Source: Caballeronia sp. LZ062
Lineage (GTDB): Bacteria > Pseudomonadota > Gammaproteobacteria > Burkholderiales > Burkholderiaceae
Direction of reading: 5' to 3'
DNA: 64,000 nt
NCBI RefSeq assembly: GCF_031450785.1
Contig: NZ_JARTWB010000002.1
Location: 2,852,001 to 2,916,000, forward strand
The position numbers and the translations under genes were made by a program. Shown piece by piece: positions 26,023 through 36,700 of this stretch. The notes below the pieces were generated by a model. That model was not told the origin of the DNA. It made no database searches and saw only the letters and a list, made by a program, of their open reading frames with translations. Each line of letters begins with the position of its first letter. Positions within the stretch are counted from its first letter, which is position 1.

Positions 26023-26622
26023 TCAGGGCGTCGCCGGTGCGGCTTCCGGTGCCGCCGGACGATCCGCCCAGCGCGCCGCAACTTCAGCGATACGCGCGCC
26101 GAAGGTCTTCGCGGTCTCGATGTCGCCGGGCGGCGGCGCTTCTTCCGGCGACGCATCCGCGGGCGACTGCGTGAGCAGCCCCGTGAACCCGCCGACGAAG
26201 TTCAGGTCGTTGCGCGTCGCGGCTTTCGTGTTCGACGGCATGATGCCCGCGCCGACCCAGATCATGCCGTGCTGCATGGCGAGCGTGACGAAGTAGGAGA
26301 TGGTCAGGAACTTGTCGCCGTTCATGTGCGCCGAGTTCGTGAAGCCCGCCGCGATCTTGTCCTTCCATTTCTGCTCGAACCACGGTTTGGAACTGGCGTC
26401 GGCGAATTTCTTGAAGTCGGCGGACGGCCCGCCCATGTAGGTCGGCGCGCCGAAGACGATTGCGTCGGCGGCTTCGAGATCGGCCCACGCGGCGTCGTCC
26501 ATTTCACCGACGGCCACGAGCTTGCCGTTCGCGCCTGCGTCGGTCGCACCGGCGAGCACGGCTTCCGCGACTTTCTTCGTATGACCGTAGCCGCTGTGAT
26601 ACACGATGACGATGTTCGGCAT
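26023..26622 (-). CDS. WrbA-like flavodoxin-family NAD(P)H:quinone oxidoreductase
   Basis: 199 residues, GAGGGA seven bases upstream of the ATG. Flavodoxin fold: [19 protein letters not shown] binds the FMN phosphate, and [17 protein letters not shown] and [14 protein letters not shown] bind the isoalloxazine. The family reduces quinones by two electrons and limits redox cycling. It lacks the exact extended loop of E. coli WrbA and has an Ala/Pro-rich tail, so WrbA-like is the safer name. It lies upstream of argC on the same strand, 103 bases apart. Confidence 0.86.
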   Translation of the reverse strand: MPNIVIVYHSGYGHTKKVAEAVLAGATDAGANGKLVAVGEMDDAAWADLEAADAIVFGAPTYMGGPSADFKKFADASSKPWFEQKWKDKIAAGFTNSAHMNGDKFLTISYFVTLAMQHGMIWVGAGIMPSNTKAATRNDLNFVGGFTGLLTQSPADASPEEAPPPGDIETAKTFGARIAEVAARWADRPAAPEAAPATP

Positions 26623-26819
26623 GATTCCCTCTTGCCGCGCAAGGCGGCGCGCGCGAGCGACGCGCGTGTTGCGTGATGCGGCGGTCGATTTTGGGACGTG
26701 CGGCTCGCGGCGATGCGTGGCACCGGGCGCGACCGGGCACGCATGCAGTCAGTCTAGCTCAGCCGATTTTCGTGCTACCGGGCCTAACGCACGCACGCAG
26801 CGAAACAATCGCGCAGGGA

Positions 26820-27413
26820 CTATCTTCCGACGGTGAACGTGAGCTGCGCACTGGCGATGGCCGTCGCGCGGATCTCGTGATCGAACATGAGAGCGGGCGT
26901 GCCTTGGCGCAGGCGCAGGTCGTCGCTGTTGAGCGCGTAGACGGTCACGACATACCGGTGCGGCTTGCCGGGCGGCGGGCAAGGGCCGCCGTAGCCGTCC
27001 GTGTCCCAGTCGTTGCGGGCCTCGACCGCGCCGATCTTGCGCAGCGCGCCCGAGGCGCTGGCGTTCGCCGGCAAGTGCGTCACAGAAGGCGGAATGCCGG
27101 CGACGGCCCAGTGCCACCAGCCGCGCCCCGGCGCCTCGGGATCGAAAATCGTCACCGCGAAGCTGCGCGTCTGGGCGGGCGCCCCGCGCCACGAAAGCTG
27201 GGGCGAGCGATTGCCGCCTTTGCAGTCCGACTCGCCGAAAAGCAGCTCGCGTCCGACGACCTTGCCCGGCGCGAGTTCCGGGCTCGTCACGGAGAACGTG
27301 TCCTGCGCGGCCGCGACGCGCGCGTGGCAGAGCATGGCCGTCGCACTGACGACGCCGAGCGTGAACGCAGCGACAGCATTACCCGAACGCACGATGCGAC
27401 ATGCGAGGCGCAT
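26820..27413 (-). CDS. YbhB/YbcL-family (PEBP-like) exported protein
   Basis: 197 residues from ATG 27413 (AGGAG at seven bases). A signal peptide ends near RVAAAQD. The PEBP fold is shown by GNRSPQLSWRGAP, FAVTIFDPEAPG, WWHWAVAGIP and GYGGPCPPPGKPHRYVVTVYAL. These periplasmic relatives of Raf kinase inhibitor protein have no agreed function in bacteria. Two cysteines (SDCKG, GPCPP) could pair. Confidence 0.9.
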   Translation of the reverse strand: MRLACRIVRSGNAVAAFTLGVVSATAMLCHARVAAAQDTFSVTSPELAPGKVVGRELLFGESDCKGGNRSPQLSWRGAPAQTRSFAVTIFDPEAPGRGWWHWAVAGIPPSVTHLPANASASGALRKIGAVEARNDWDTDGYGGPCPPPGKPHRYVVTVYALNSDDLRLRQGTPALMFDHEIRATAIASAQLTFTVGR

Positions 27414-27682
27414 GGCTGACTCCTGGCAGCGGCTGAAGCCCATATAGCAGCGTTTCGCGCACTGCAACGATGTTTTTTGTCTCAGTGATGCGCTTCGTAG
27501 GAGGTTGCAGTTTAACATTGCAACAAAGCATTAAAAGCTTGATCCTTGGGACTTAACGTATGGCGCAAAATCAGTCGTCTTTGTATGGGCGTGCGGCTGA
27601 TTCAGAACTCGTAGATCAACATATGAACCATTTGAACTTGATTCGCGTGGCAGTCAGTCGACCGGATTTGGGAGAAGAATAA

Positions 27683-28396
27683 ATGAGCCAGCGAATTCAG
27701 GTCATCATTGCAGACGACCATCCGGTCATCTTGTTCGGCGCCGCGCAGGCGCTCAGCAAGTTTCCGGAAGTCGACGTCGTTGGCCAGGCGCGTCAGTCCA
27801 CCGAACTCGTGCAGCTGCTGCAGAAAACGCCGTGCGACGTACTGGTGACGGACCTAGCCATGCCTGGCGGCACCTACGGCGACGGCATGCCGCTGCTCGG
27901 CTATATCGGCCGGCAGTTTCCGAAAGTGCGGCTCGTCGTGCTGACCATGCTCGAAAATCCGGCCTTGCTCAAACGTTTGCGCGAAGTCGGCGTCGTGTCG
28001 ATCATCAACAAGGCCGACGACATGAACCACATCGGCTGGGCGATCCAGCACGTCATGCGCGGTCAGGAATACCTCGGGCCGTCCGTCAAGGCGGCGCTCG
28101 ACAGCATGGGCATCGGCGCGGCCGGGCAGCAGCGCGGCGTCATTCTGTCGAAGCGTGAACTGGAAGTGGTGCGGCTTTTCGTGTCGGGCATGACCATTAC
28201 CGAGATTGCGGGGCAACTGCGGCGTAGTATCAAGACCATCAGCACGCAAAAAAACACGGCAATGCGCAAACTCGGCATCGAACGGGATTCGGAATTATTC
28301 CAATATGCGCAAAGCAACGGATTAATGAACCTGTCCGCCTATACGGGCGACGGGTCGCTGGAAGATACGCCGCTGTCCGATTCGAAGTCGCTGTAG
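27683..28396 (+). CDS. RcsB-like response regulator (REC + LuxR HTH)
   Basis: 237 residues. REC domain: VIIADDHPVILFG, phospho-acceptor D57 in VTDLAMPGGTYGDG, and a conserved lysine in IINKADD. The HTH at about residues 155-205 contains LSKRELEVVRLF and SIKTISTQKNTAMRKLGI. The YGDG loop after the phosphorylation site and the IKTIS.QK..AM.KLG recognition helix are those of RcsB, the capsule/stress regulator of enteric bacteria. No RcsC, RcsD or RcsA gene is adjacent. It is followed by a terminator, so it is a single-gene unit. Confidence 0.87.
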   Translation: MSQRIQVIIADDHPVILFGAAQALSKFPEVDVVGQARQSTELVQLLQKTPCDVLVTDLAMPGGTYGDGMPLLGYIGRQFPKVRLVVLTMLENPALLKRLREVGVVSIINKADDMNHIGWAIQHVMRGQEYLGPSVKAALDSMGIGAAGQQRGVILSKRELEVVRLFVSGMTITEIAGQLRRSIKTISTQKNTAMRKLGIERDSELFQYAQSNGLMNLSAYTGDGSLEDTPLSDSKSL

Positions 28397-28414
28397 ATTC
28401 AAATTCGCGAGACG

Positions 28415-28450
28415 ACAAAAAAGCCGCTGAGTAAAATCAGCGGCTTTTTG
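28415..28450. terminator. Bidirectional terminator between rcsB-like gene and pyrE
   Basis: Perfect 10-bp stem AAGCCGCTGA/TCAGCGGCTT with A-run on the left and T-run on the right, so it can serve both convergent genes. Confidence 0.9.
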
Positions 28451-28478
28451 TTTTCAGTCGCCTGCAAGCGACGATTAT

Positions 28479-29165
28479 TTATTGCGGCGTGGCGGTTGCG
28501 CCGCCATGCGCCGCCGACCATTCGGCCGGCGCGTGCAGGAATTTTTCGACCTCGTCGAGCGTCTTCGATTCGAAATAGCCCTGTTCCTTCGCGACGCGCA
28601 ACACGTCCCACCACGTGGCGAGCGCGTGCAGATCGACGTCGATGTCCTTCAGCACGGACACGCTTTCCTTGAAGATGTTGTAGTGGAACAGCACGAAGCA
28701 GTGGTTCACCGTCGCGCCGGCCGTGCGCAGCGCATTGACGAAGTTGATCTTGCTGCGGCTGTCCGTCGTTAGGTCTTCGACCAGCAGCACGCGCTGACCT
28801 TCAGTCAGCAAGCCTTCGATCTGCGCGTTGCGGCCGAAGCCCTTCGGCTTCTTGCGCACGTACTGCATCGGCACCATGAGACGGTCGGCGATCCAGGCGG
28901 CGAACGGGATGCCTGCAGTCTCGCCGCCCGCGACGGCGTCGATCTGCTCGTAGCCGACATCGCGCAGGATGGTGGCTTCGGCCATTTCCATCAGCCCGCG
29001 ACGCACGCGCGGATACGAAATCAGCTTGCGGCAGTCGATGTACACCGGGCTCGCCCAGCCGGACGTGAAGATGAACGGTTTTTCCGCGTTGAAATGCACC
29101 GCCTGCACTTCGAGCAGCATCTTGGCGGTGGTGTCGGAGATCGTCTGGCGATCGAAGCCTGTCAT
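28479..29165 (-). CDS. pyrE: Orotate phosphoribosyltransferase
   Basis: 228 residues from ATG 29165 (AAGGA eight bases upstream). It joins orotate to PRPP in pyrimidine synthesis. [18 protein letters not shown] is the orotate-binding segment, [17 protein letters not shown] the flexible catalytic loop and [14 protein letters not shown] the PRPP-binding motif, where an ordinary VEDVVT motif reads VEDLTT. Length is normal. Divergent from the MFS gene that follows. Confidence 0.94.
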   Translation of the reverse strand: MTGFDRQTISDTTAKMLLEVQAVHFNAEKPFIFTSGWASPVYIDCRKLISYPRVRRGLMEMAEATILRDVGYEQIDAVAGGETAGIPFAAWIADRLMVPMQYVRKKPKGFGRNAQIEGLLTEGQRVLLVEDLTTDSRSKINFVNALRTAGATVNHCFVLFHYNIFKESVSVLKDIDVDLHALATWWDVLRVAKEQGYFESKTLDEVEKFLHAPAEWSAAHGGATATPQ

Positions 29166-29470
29166 GGGCGAATCCTTGGACTGATGTGGCGCTTCTGGAA
29201 GCGGAAGGCGGCCGCGAGGGCCCTGGCGCATGAACCGGACGCCGGACGAGCCGTCTTTCGAAGGGCTGTCTGGCGTTTTTCTGCGCGCGTGTCGACGGGA
29301 CCGGCGCTCGAGCGCCTGCGTTGTCCCATGCACAGCTAACCCGCGATTTTACCCGAGCCTGCGCGGCGGAGCGAGCAGGGCGGCGGCGCGCGCCCGACCG
29401 ACTTTTTTCCAGTTGTGACGGCAGCACGCTCGCCAGTACACTCGCCGCGCCTTCCGACTCACTCGTGCCG
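29166..29470. other. Divergent intergenic region pyrE / MFS gene
   Basis: No coding signal is convincing although the MFS frame is open through it. I see no clear promoter consensus, attenuator or repeat. Confidence 0.4.
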
Positions 29471-30703
29471 ATGACATCCGCCTCCCGCCCGACCGATCCG
29501 ACCGCCTCCTTGCCTCGCCACGCCTGGCATGCGCTCGCCGCATCCGTGCTCGGCTACGCGATGGACGGCTTCGACCTGCTGATTCTCGGCTTCATGCTTC
29601 CCGCGATCGCTGCCGAACTGCACTTGTCGACCGCGCAATCCGGCGCGCTGGTCACGTGGACGCTCGCGGGCGCGGTGGCGGGCGGCGTCGTATTCGGTGT
29701 GCTGTCGGACTTCTTCGGCCGCGTGCGCATGCTCACGTGGACCATTCTGCTATTCGCCGTGTTCACCGGTCTCTGCGCGCTGGCACGCGGTTACGGCGAC
29801 CTGCTGTTTTATCGCACGATGGCCGGAGTCGGGTTAGGCGGCGAGTTCGGCATCGGCATGGCGCTGGTCGCGGAGGCGTGGCCCGCGCGGCTGCGGGCGC
29901 GTGTGTCGTCGTATGTCGGGCTCGGCTGGCAACTGGGCGTCCTCGGCGCCGCGCTGCTCACACCGCTTCTCCTGCCGCTGATCGGCTGGCGCGGCATGTT
30001 CGCGGTCGGTCTGGCTCCCGCTGTCGTCTCGTTTCTGGTGCGGCGGCGCGTCGCCGAACCGGCGGTGTTCACCGCCCGTCGCGCTGCAAGCCCCGCGCGC
30101 AAGCTCCCCTTCAAGCGCCTTTTCGACGACGCACGCACCGCACGCGCGAGCCTCGGCGTGATCGTGCTGTGCTCGGTGCAGAACTTCGGCTACTACGGGC
30201 TGATGATCTGGCTGCCGAGCTATCTTTCGAAGACGTTCGGCTATTCGCTCACGAAATCCGGCGTCTGGACGGCTGCGACCGTGCTCGGCATGGCGCTCGG
30301 CATCTGGCTTTTCGGCATGGCGGCCGACCGCTTCGGACGCAAGCCCGCGTTTCTCGCGTATCAGATCGGCGCCGTCGCCATGGTCTTCGTGTATTCGAAT
30401 CTGACCAGCCCGGCCGCTCTCCTCATCGGCGGCGCGGCAATGGGCGTGTTCGTCAACGGGATGATCGGCGGCTACGGCGCGCTGATCTCCGAGATTTATC
30501 CGACCGAAGCGCGCGCCACCGCGCAGAACGTGCTGTTCAACATCGGCCGGGCGGTCGGCGGACTGGGGCCGGTCGCGGTCGGCGCGCTCGCGGCGCGTTA
30601 CACGTTCGCGGTGGCGCTCGCATTCCTCGCCAGCATCTATCTACTCGATGTCGCCGCGACGCTCTGTCTGATCCCCGAAAAACGCGGCGCCGAACTCGAC
30701 TAA
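29471..30703 (+). CDS. MFS transporter
   Basis: 410 residues from ATG 29471; 50 upstream in-frame residues are rejected because hydrophobic helix 1 begins soon after MTSASRP. About twelve membrane segments. GYAMDGFDLLILGFMLP and DFFGRVRM are typical of the sialate/aromatic acid:H+ symporter branch, with GLGGEFGIG in helix 4-5. The second half repeats the motif as ADRFGRKPAF. The substrate is not assignable; an organic or aromatic acid is likely. Confidence 0.87.
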   Translation: MTSASRPTDPTASLPRHAWHALAASVLGYAMDGFDLLILGFMLPAIAAELHLSTAQSGALVTWTLAGAVAGGVVFGVLSDFFGRVRMLTWTILLFAVFTGLCALARGYGDLLFYRTMAGVGLGGEFGIGMALVAEAWPARLRARVSSYVGLGWQLGVLGAALLTPLLLPLIGWRGMFAVGLAPAVVSFLVRRRVAEPAVFTARRAASPARKLPFKRLFDDARTARASLGVIVLCSVQNFGYYGLMIWLPSYLSKTFGYSLTKSGVWTAATVLGMALGIWLFGMAADRFGRKPAFLAYQIGAVAMVFVYSNLTSPAALLIGGAAMGVFVNGMIGGYGALISEIYPTEARATAQNVLFNIGRAVGGLGPVAVGALAARYTFAVALAFLASIYLLDVAATLCLIPEKRGAELD

Positions 30704-30983
30704 GAATCGCCGCGCGCCTCTTCGTCCGACGAAACGCCCGCCCAGCAACGCTTCGCGGGTGCAATGGTGCGTCGCGCCATTTGGGATGTGCGGTGTACAC
30801 TGAACGTCCCAAAAACAAGGCTCCGTTCGCCCGCTTCATCCTTGCCGGGCGGCACGCTGCGTCTATCCGACGCGCCGGGTGACTGAGACCATCGGTCCAT
30901 CGATTCACATCCCGCCCACAGTGCTGAGCGGCTGCCGGCTGTGAACCCCTGTTCAAATAATTTCCAAACGTCTCAGGCTAATC

Positions 30984-33263
30984 ATGGACGAACAACTGAA
31001 GCAAAGCGCTCTCGCGTACCACCAGAATCCGCGTCCCGGCAAGATTTCCGTCACGCCGACCAAACCGCTCTCAAACCAGCTCGACTTGTCGCTCGCGTAT
31101 TCGCCGGGCGTCGCGGCGGCGTGCATGGCGATCTACGACGAACCGCTCGACGCGCAGAAGTACACGTCGCGCGCGAACCTCGTCGGCGTCGTGACGAACG
31201 GCACGGCGGTGCTCGGCCTCGGCAACATCGGACCGCTCGCGGCCAAGCCGGTGATGGAAGGCAAAGGCTGTCTCTTCAAGAAGTTCGCGGGCATCGACGT
31301 ATTCGACATCGAACTGAACGAGACGGACCCGGACAAGCTCGTCGACGCCATCGCGATGCTGGAGCCGACGCTCGGCGGCATCAATCTGGAAGACATCAAG
31401 GCGCCGGAATGCTTCTACATCGAAAAGAAGCTGCGCGAGCGCATGAAGATTCCCGTCTTCCATGACGATCAGCACGGTACGGCGATCATCGCGTCGGCGG
31501 CGATTCTCAACGGCCTGAAAGTGGTCGGCAAGACGCTCGACAACGTAAAGCTCGTTTGCTCGGGTGCGGGCGCGGCGGCTATTGCGTGTCTGGACCTGCT
31601 TATCGATCTGGGCCTGAAGAAGTCGAACACCATCGTCGTCGACTCGAAGGGCGTGATCTACGAAGGGCGCGGCAATCTGGATGCGTCGAAGGAGCGGTAT
31701 CAGGCGAGCACCGACGCGCGCACGCTCGGCGACGCCATGCACGGCTGCGACGTGTTCCTCGGCTGTTCGAGCGCGGGCGTGCTCAAGCCGGAAATGGTCG
31801 CGACCATGGCCGACAAGCCGCTGATTCTCGCGCTGGCGAATCCCGAGCCGGAAATCCGCCCGGAAGAGGCAAAGAAGGTGCGCCCGGACTGCATCATCGC
31901 GACGGGCCGTTCGGACTATCCGAACCAGGTGAACAACGTGCTGTGCTTCCCGTTCATCTTCCGTGGCGCGCTCGACGTCGGCGCGACGACGATCACGGAA
32001 GAGATGAAGCTCGCGTGCGTGCGCGCGATCGCGGAACTGGCCGAAGAAACCGATCAGGGCGATGAAGTCGCGAAGGCCTATGAAGGCCATTCGCTGGAAT
32101 TCGGGCCGGAGTATCTGATCCCGAAGCCGTTCGATCCGCGTCTCATCATCAAGATTGCGCCGGCTGTCGCGCAGGCGGCGATGGACTCCGGCGTCGCGAC
32201 GCGCCCGATCCAGGACATGGACGCGTATCGCGAGACGCTCGGCGCGACCGTCTACCGCACCGGCATGGTGATGCGCCCCGTGTTCGCGGCGGCGAAGGCC
32301 GCGCCCGCGCGCATCGCGTTTGCGGAAGGCGAGGACGAGCGCGTGCTGCGCGCCGCGCAGTTCGTGCTGCTGGAGAAGATCGCAAAGCCGATCATCATCG
32401 GCCGGCCGGCGGTCGTCGAAATGCGTCTGCAGAAGATGGGCTCGAAGCTGAAGCCGGGCGTCGATTTCGAGATCGTGAATCCGGAAGACGATCCGCGTTA
32501 TCAGAAGAGCTGGCAGGCGTATCACGAAATCGCGGCGCGTCAGGGCGTCACGCCGGAAAGCGCGAAGGCGGCGCTGCGCAAGTTCAACACGCTGATCGGC
32601 GCGATTCTGGTTCACACCGGCGATGCGGACGGCATGATTTGCGGCCTCATCGACACGTATCAGGATCACCTGAAGTTCATCGATCAGGTGCTCGGGAAAG
32701 CAGAAGGCGCGGACAACTTCGCGGCGATGAATCTGCTGATGCTGCAAGGGCGCAATATCTTCATCAGCGATACGTACGTCAACGAATTGCCGACGCCCGA
32801 GCAACTCGCCGACATGACGATTCTCGCCGCGCGCGAAATCGAGCGATTCGGCATTCAGCCGAAGGTCGCGCTGGTGTCGAATTCGAACTTCGGCAGCGTG
32901 CCGAGCGCATCGAGCAAGCGCATGGCCGAGGCGCGCAAGCTGATCGCGGAGCGCGCGCCGAATCTCGAAGTCGATGGCGAAATGCACGGCGATGCGGCTT
33001 TGTCGGAAAGCGTGCGTAAGGCGGCGTTCCCCGGCACGACGCTTTCGGGCGAAGCGAATCTGCTCATCATGCCGAACGTGGAAGCGGCGAATATCACGTA
33101 CAACTTGCTGAAGATGGTGAGCGGGGAGGGCGTGACGGTGGGGCCGTTCCTGCTCGGCGCTTCGAAGCCGGTTCATATTCTGACGCCGGCGGCGACCGTG
33201 CGGCGGATTATTAATATGACGGCGGTGGCGAGCGCGAATGCTAGTGTGATGAAGGCGAAATAA
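30984..33263 (+). CDS. maeB: NADP-dependent malic enzyme with phosphotransacetylase-like domain
   Basis: 759 residues, the full length of MaeB-type hybrids. Residues 1-430 are malic enzyme: [37 protein letters not shown] region, the catalytic lysine block and FHDDQHGTA (metal site), then the NADP Rossmann [13 protein letters not shown]. Residues 440-759 are phosphotransacetylase-like ([27 protein letters not shown]) and regulate the enzyme by acetyl-CoA in studied homologues. It makes pyruvate and NADPH from malate. An intrinsic terminator follows. Confidence 0.95.
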   Translation: MDEQLKQSALAYHQNPRPGKISVTPTKPLSNQLDLSLAYSPGVAAACMAIYDEPLDAQKYTSRANLVGVVTNGTAVLGLGNIGPLAAKPVMEGKGCLFKKFAGIDVFDIELNETDPDKLVDAIAMLEPTLGGINLEDIKAPECFYIEKKLRERMKIPVFHDDQHGTAIIASAAILNGLKVVGKTLDNVKLVCSGAGAAAIACLDLLIDLGLKKSNTIVVDSKGVIYEGRGNLDASKERYQASTDARTLGDAMHGCDVFLGCSSAGVLKPEMVATMADKPLILALANPEPEIRPEEAKKVRPDCIIATGRSDYPNQVNNVLCFPFIFRGALDVGATTITEEMKLACVRAIAELAEETDQGDEVAKAYEGHSLEFGPEYLIPKPFDPRLIIKIAPAVAQAAMDSGVATRPIQDMDAYRETLGATVYRTGMVMRPVFAAAKAAPARIAFAEGEDERVLRAAQFVLLEKIAKPIIIGRPAVVEMRLQKMGSKLKPGVDFEIVNPEDDPRYQKSWQAYHEIAARQGVTPESAKAALRKFNTLIGAILVHTGDADGMICGLIDTYQDHLKFIDQVLGKAEGADNFAAMNLLMLQGRNIFISDTYVNELPTPEQLADMTILAAREIERFGIQPKVALVSNSNFGSVPSASSKRMAEARKLIAERAPNLEVDGEMHGDAALSESVRKAAFPGTTLSGEANLLIMPNVEAANITYNLLKMVSGEGVTVGPFLLGASKPVHILTPAATVRRIINMTAVASANASVMKAK

Positions 33264-33289
33264 CGCGGGTTTGGCGTAGAAGTAATGGG

Positions 33290-33322
33290 CGGCGATTCGG
33301 GAGACTGGATCGCCGTTTTTTT
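33290..33322 (+). terminator. Intrinsic terminator of maeB
   Basis: Stem CGGCGAT/ATCGCCG with a 12-base loop, followed by seven T, 27 bases after the maeB stop. Confidence 0.8.
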
Positions 33323-33395
33323 GATGGCATCTTATCTTGAACAGTCGAATCTCTCCCGTCTCTCCCGTGATTCAATTCGGATTACGAATCAAGGA

Positions 33396-33701
33396 ATGGA
33401 GCAGTCGTTGGAGATCATCGTTGAAACGTTCCGTGCGCGGTGCGAGAACTCGGCTTCACCCGTGCGCGTGCGTCCGCTAGCTGGCCAAGGGTTCAGCAAA
33501 GAACTGCGCGTCGAGTGCAGCAAAAGCATGCGTGCGCAGTATCCGATCGGTACGCTGTTTCGCCTGAACGTGAGGTTGATTCATCGTTTAGGAACGCCGT
33601 TGCTGTATGCGCACCACGCAGCGCCGTTCGAACGAGTCGGCCTCGACGAAGCGTTCCGATTCATCGACACCATGTTCGGCAGCGCGAACTCATCGAAATA
33701 A
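33396..33701 (+). CDS. Small protein of unknown function
   Basis: 101 residues from ATG 33396 (MEQSLEIIVETF). The frame stays open to 33285, but that start would lie inside the maeB terminator, so a later start is chosen; ATG 33324 is also possible. The protein is soluble with a pattern of strands (VRVRPLAGQGF, LFRLNVRLIHR) and one helix near the end. I recognise no family. It stands alone between two terminators. Confidence 0.55.
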   Translation: MEQSLEIIVETFRARCENSASPVRVRPLAGQGFSKELRVECSKSMRAQYPIGTLFRLNVRLIHRLGTPLLYAHHAAPFERVGLDEAFRFIDTMFGSANSSK

Positions 33702-33731
33702 AAAAGGCGATTCGCTTCCGCGAACCGCCTT
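33700..33731 (-). terminator. Intrinsic terminator of the indolepyruvate oxidoreductase gene
   Basis: Stem AAGGCG/CGCCTT plus TTCG/CGAA with one internal mismatch; on the minus strand it is followed by a T-rich run. It probably also ends the small gene converging on it. Confidence 0.75.
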
Positions 33732-33751
33732 CGAGCGTGAAGCGGCGAGAA

Positions 33752-36700
33752 TCAAGCCACCTGCCGCTTTTCCCCACCTTCATTAGAACGCCACCGCGCC
33801 AGCAGCTTTTCCCACTTCACCTTCGCCGCCTTGACGTTGTTCTCCTTGATATGCCCATAACCGCGCATGGAGTCAGGCAGGCTCGCAAGCTCGACAGCAA
33901 GCGGCAACTTCCCCGCTGTTAGTCCGCCAATCAATTCACGCACCAGCGCCTCATACTCGCCGATCAACGCGCGCTCCATCTTCCGCTCTTCCGTGCGCCC
34001 GAACGGATCGAGCGCCGTTCCGCGCAGGAACTTCAAGCGAGCCAGCACGCGCATGGCGGGCATCATCCACGGGCCGAATTGCTTCTTCACGAGATGCCCA
34101 TGCGCGTCCTTCTTCGACATCGAAGGCGGCGCGAGGTGGAACTTGATCTTCCAGTCGCCTTCGAAACTGCTCTTCACTTTTTCGATGAACGCCGGATCCG
34201 CATAGAGACGCGCGACTTCGTACTCGTCCTTGTACGCCATCAGCTTGTGCAGATTCTTCGCGACGGCCTCGGTCAGCAGATAGTCGCCGACGCCAAGCTC
34301 CGCTTCAGCGGCACGCACATCCGCGACAAGCCGTCCGTAGCGCGCCGCATACGCGGCGTTCTGATACTTCGCGAGATAGTCGAGGCGCTTGTCGATGAGC
34401 GCGTCCAGCCCCTTCGGCGTATGCAGCGCGATGATCTTGCCCGGCGTCGCATCCGAAGCCTGCTTGCCGCCAGCCAGCCGCGTCACCGCAGCAGGATCGT
34501 GCGCAGCGCGGCGGCCCCATTCGAACGCGGCGAGATTCTTCTCGACCTGCACGGCGTTCAGCTCGATGGCGCGCACGATCGACTCATGCCGCAGCGGCAC
34601 CCAGCCCATCTGCCACGCATAGCCGAGCACGAACGGATTCGTGTAGATTGCGTCGCCCATCAGCGCGACGGCGAAGCGGTTAGCATCGACGAGCGCGACA
34701 TGCTCGCCCGCGGCCGCGCGGATATCCGCTTCCGCGCTCGCGCCCGGAAAGCGCCAGTTCGGGTCCTTGATGAACGCGGCGGTCGGCGTCTGCGCGCTGT
34801 TCACGACCACGCGCGTGTGGCCCGGCTGCATGCGCGAGCCGCACTCGTCGCTGGCCGTGACAATTGCATCGCAGCCGATCACGAGATCCGCCTCGCCCAT
34901 CGCGATGCGCGTCGCGTGAATGTCGGTCGGGCGGTTCGCGATCTGCACGTGGCTCATCACGGCGCCGCCTTTCTGCGCGAGGCCGGTGACGTCCAGCACG
35001 GTCACGCCCTTTTGCTCCAGATGCGCCGCCATTCCGAGCAGCGCGCCGATGGTCACGACGCCCGTTCCGCCGACGCCCGTCACCAGCACGCCGTATGGCC
35101 GGCCGATTTCGGGCAGCTCGGGCGTGGGGACGGGCGGCATCGCGTCGCCGGCCACACTCGTCGCCTTCGGCTTCTTCAACTGGCCGCCTTCCACCGTCAC
35201 GAAGCTCGGGCAGAAGCCGTTCAGACACGAGTAGTCCTTGTTGCACGTCGATTGATTGATCTGGCGCTTCGTGCCGTACTCCGTGTCGAGCGGCTCGACG
35301 GACAGACAGTTCGACTTCACCGAGCAATCGCCGCAGCCTTCGCACACGGCCTCGTTGATGACGACGCGCTTCGCCGGATCGGGGAACGCGCCGCGTTTCC
35401 TGCGGCGGCGTTTTTCGGTCGCGCAGGTCTGGTCGTAGATCAGAATTGACGTGCCGGGGATCTCGCGCAACTGGCGTTGAATGTCGTCCAGTTCGTCGCG
35501 ATGATGCACCTCGATGCCCGGCGCGAGGCCGACGTCCGGCGTGTATTTTTCCGGCTGATCCGTGACGATGACAATCTTGGCCGCGCCTTCCGCCGCGAGC
35601 TGTTGCGTGATCTGCGGCACGGTCAGCACGCCGTCGACCGGCTGGCCGCCCGTCATCGCAACGGCGTCGTTGTACAGAATCTTGTACGTGATGTTGACCT
35701 TCGATGCGATCGCCGCGCGAATGGCCAGCAGGCCGGAGTGGAAGTACGTGCCGTCGCCGAGATTGGCAAACACGTGTTTGTCGTTGGTGAACGGCGCTTG
35801 CCCGACCCACGCCACGCCTTCGCCGCCCATCTGGCTGAACGTGCTCGTGTTGCGGTCCATCCAGACCGTCATGTAGTGACAGCCGATGCCCGCCATCGCG
35901 CGCGAACCTTCCGGCACGTTCGTCGACGTGTTGTGCGGACAGCCCGAGCAGAACCACGGCTTGCGCTCCGCTTCGACGCGCGGCCGCGCGAGCGCCTTTT
36001 CCTTCGCCTCGATCACGGCGATGCGCGCCGCGATGCGGGCACGCACGTCGGCGGGCAGGTCGAACTTCGCGAGCCGCGCGGCAATGGCCTTCGCGATGAT
36101 CGCGGGCGAAAGCTCGTAGTGCGCGGGCAGCAGCCAGTTGCCCATCGGCACGGACCATTCGCCGCCCGCGCCGTCTTTTTCGTCGAACTTGCCGAAGACG
36201 CGCGGACGCTGCGCATCGGGCCAGTTGTACAGCTCTTCTTTGATCGCGTATTCGAGAATCTGGCGCTTCTCTTCAACGACCAGAATCTCCTGCAGGCCGC
36301 GCGCGAATTCCTGCGCGCCTTGCGCTTCGAGCGGCCACACGCAGCCGACTTTATAGAGACGAATGCCGATCTGCGCGCAGGTTTCATCGTCGAGGCCGAG
36401 ATCGGTCAGCGCCTGACGCACGTCGAGATACGCCTTGCCGCCCGTCATGATGCCGAAGCGCGCGTGCGGCGCATCGATCTCGATGCGGTCCAGCCTGTTC
36501 GCGCGCACGTAGGCGAGCGCGGCGTACCACTTGTAGTCGAGCAGACGCGCTTCCTGCACGAGCGGCGGATCCGGCCAGCGGATGTTCAGGCCGCCGTCGG
36601 GCATCGCGAAATCGGTCGGAATCACGATCTGCGTGCGATGTGGGTCGATATCCACCGACGCGGACGATTCCACCACGTCGGTCACGCATTTCATCGCGAC

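Noticed and set aside
31071-33176. 701-residue open frame opposite maeB
   Set aside because: It is Arg/His/Ala-rich antisense sequence produced by high-GC codon bias; maeB itself has full family conservation.
33285-33395. Longer N-terminus for the small gene after maeB
   Set aside because: Its start would fall inside the maeB terminator stem.
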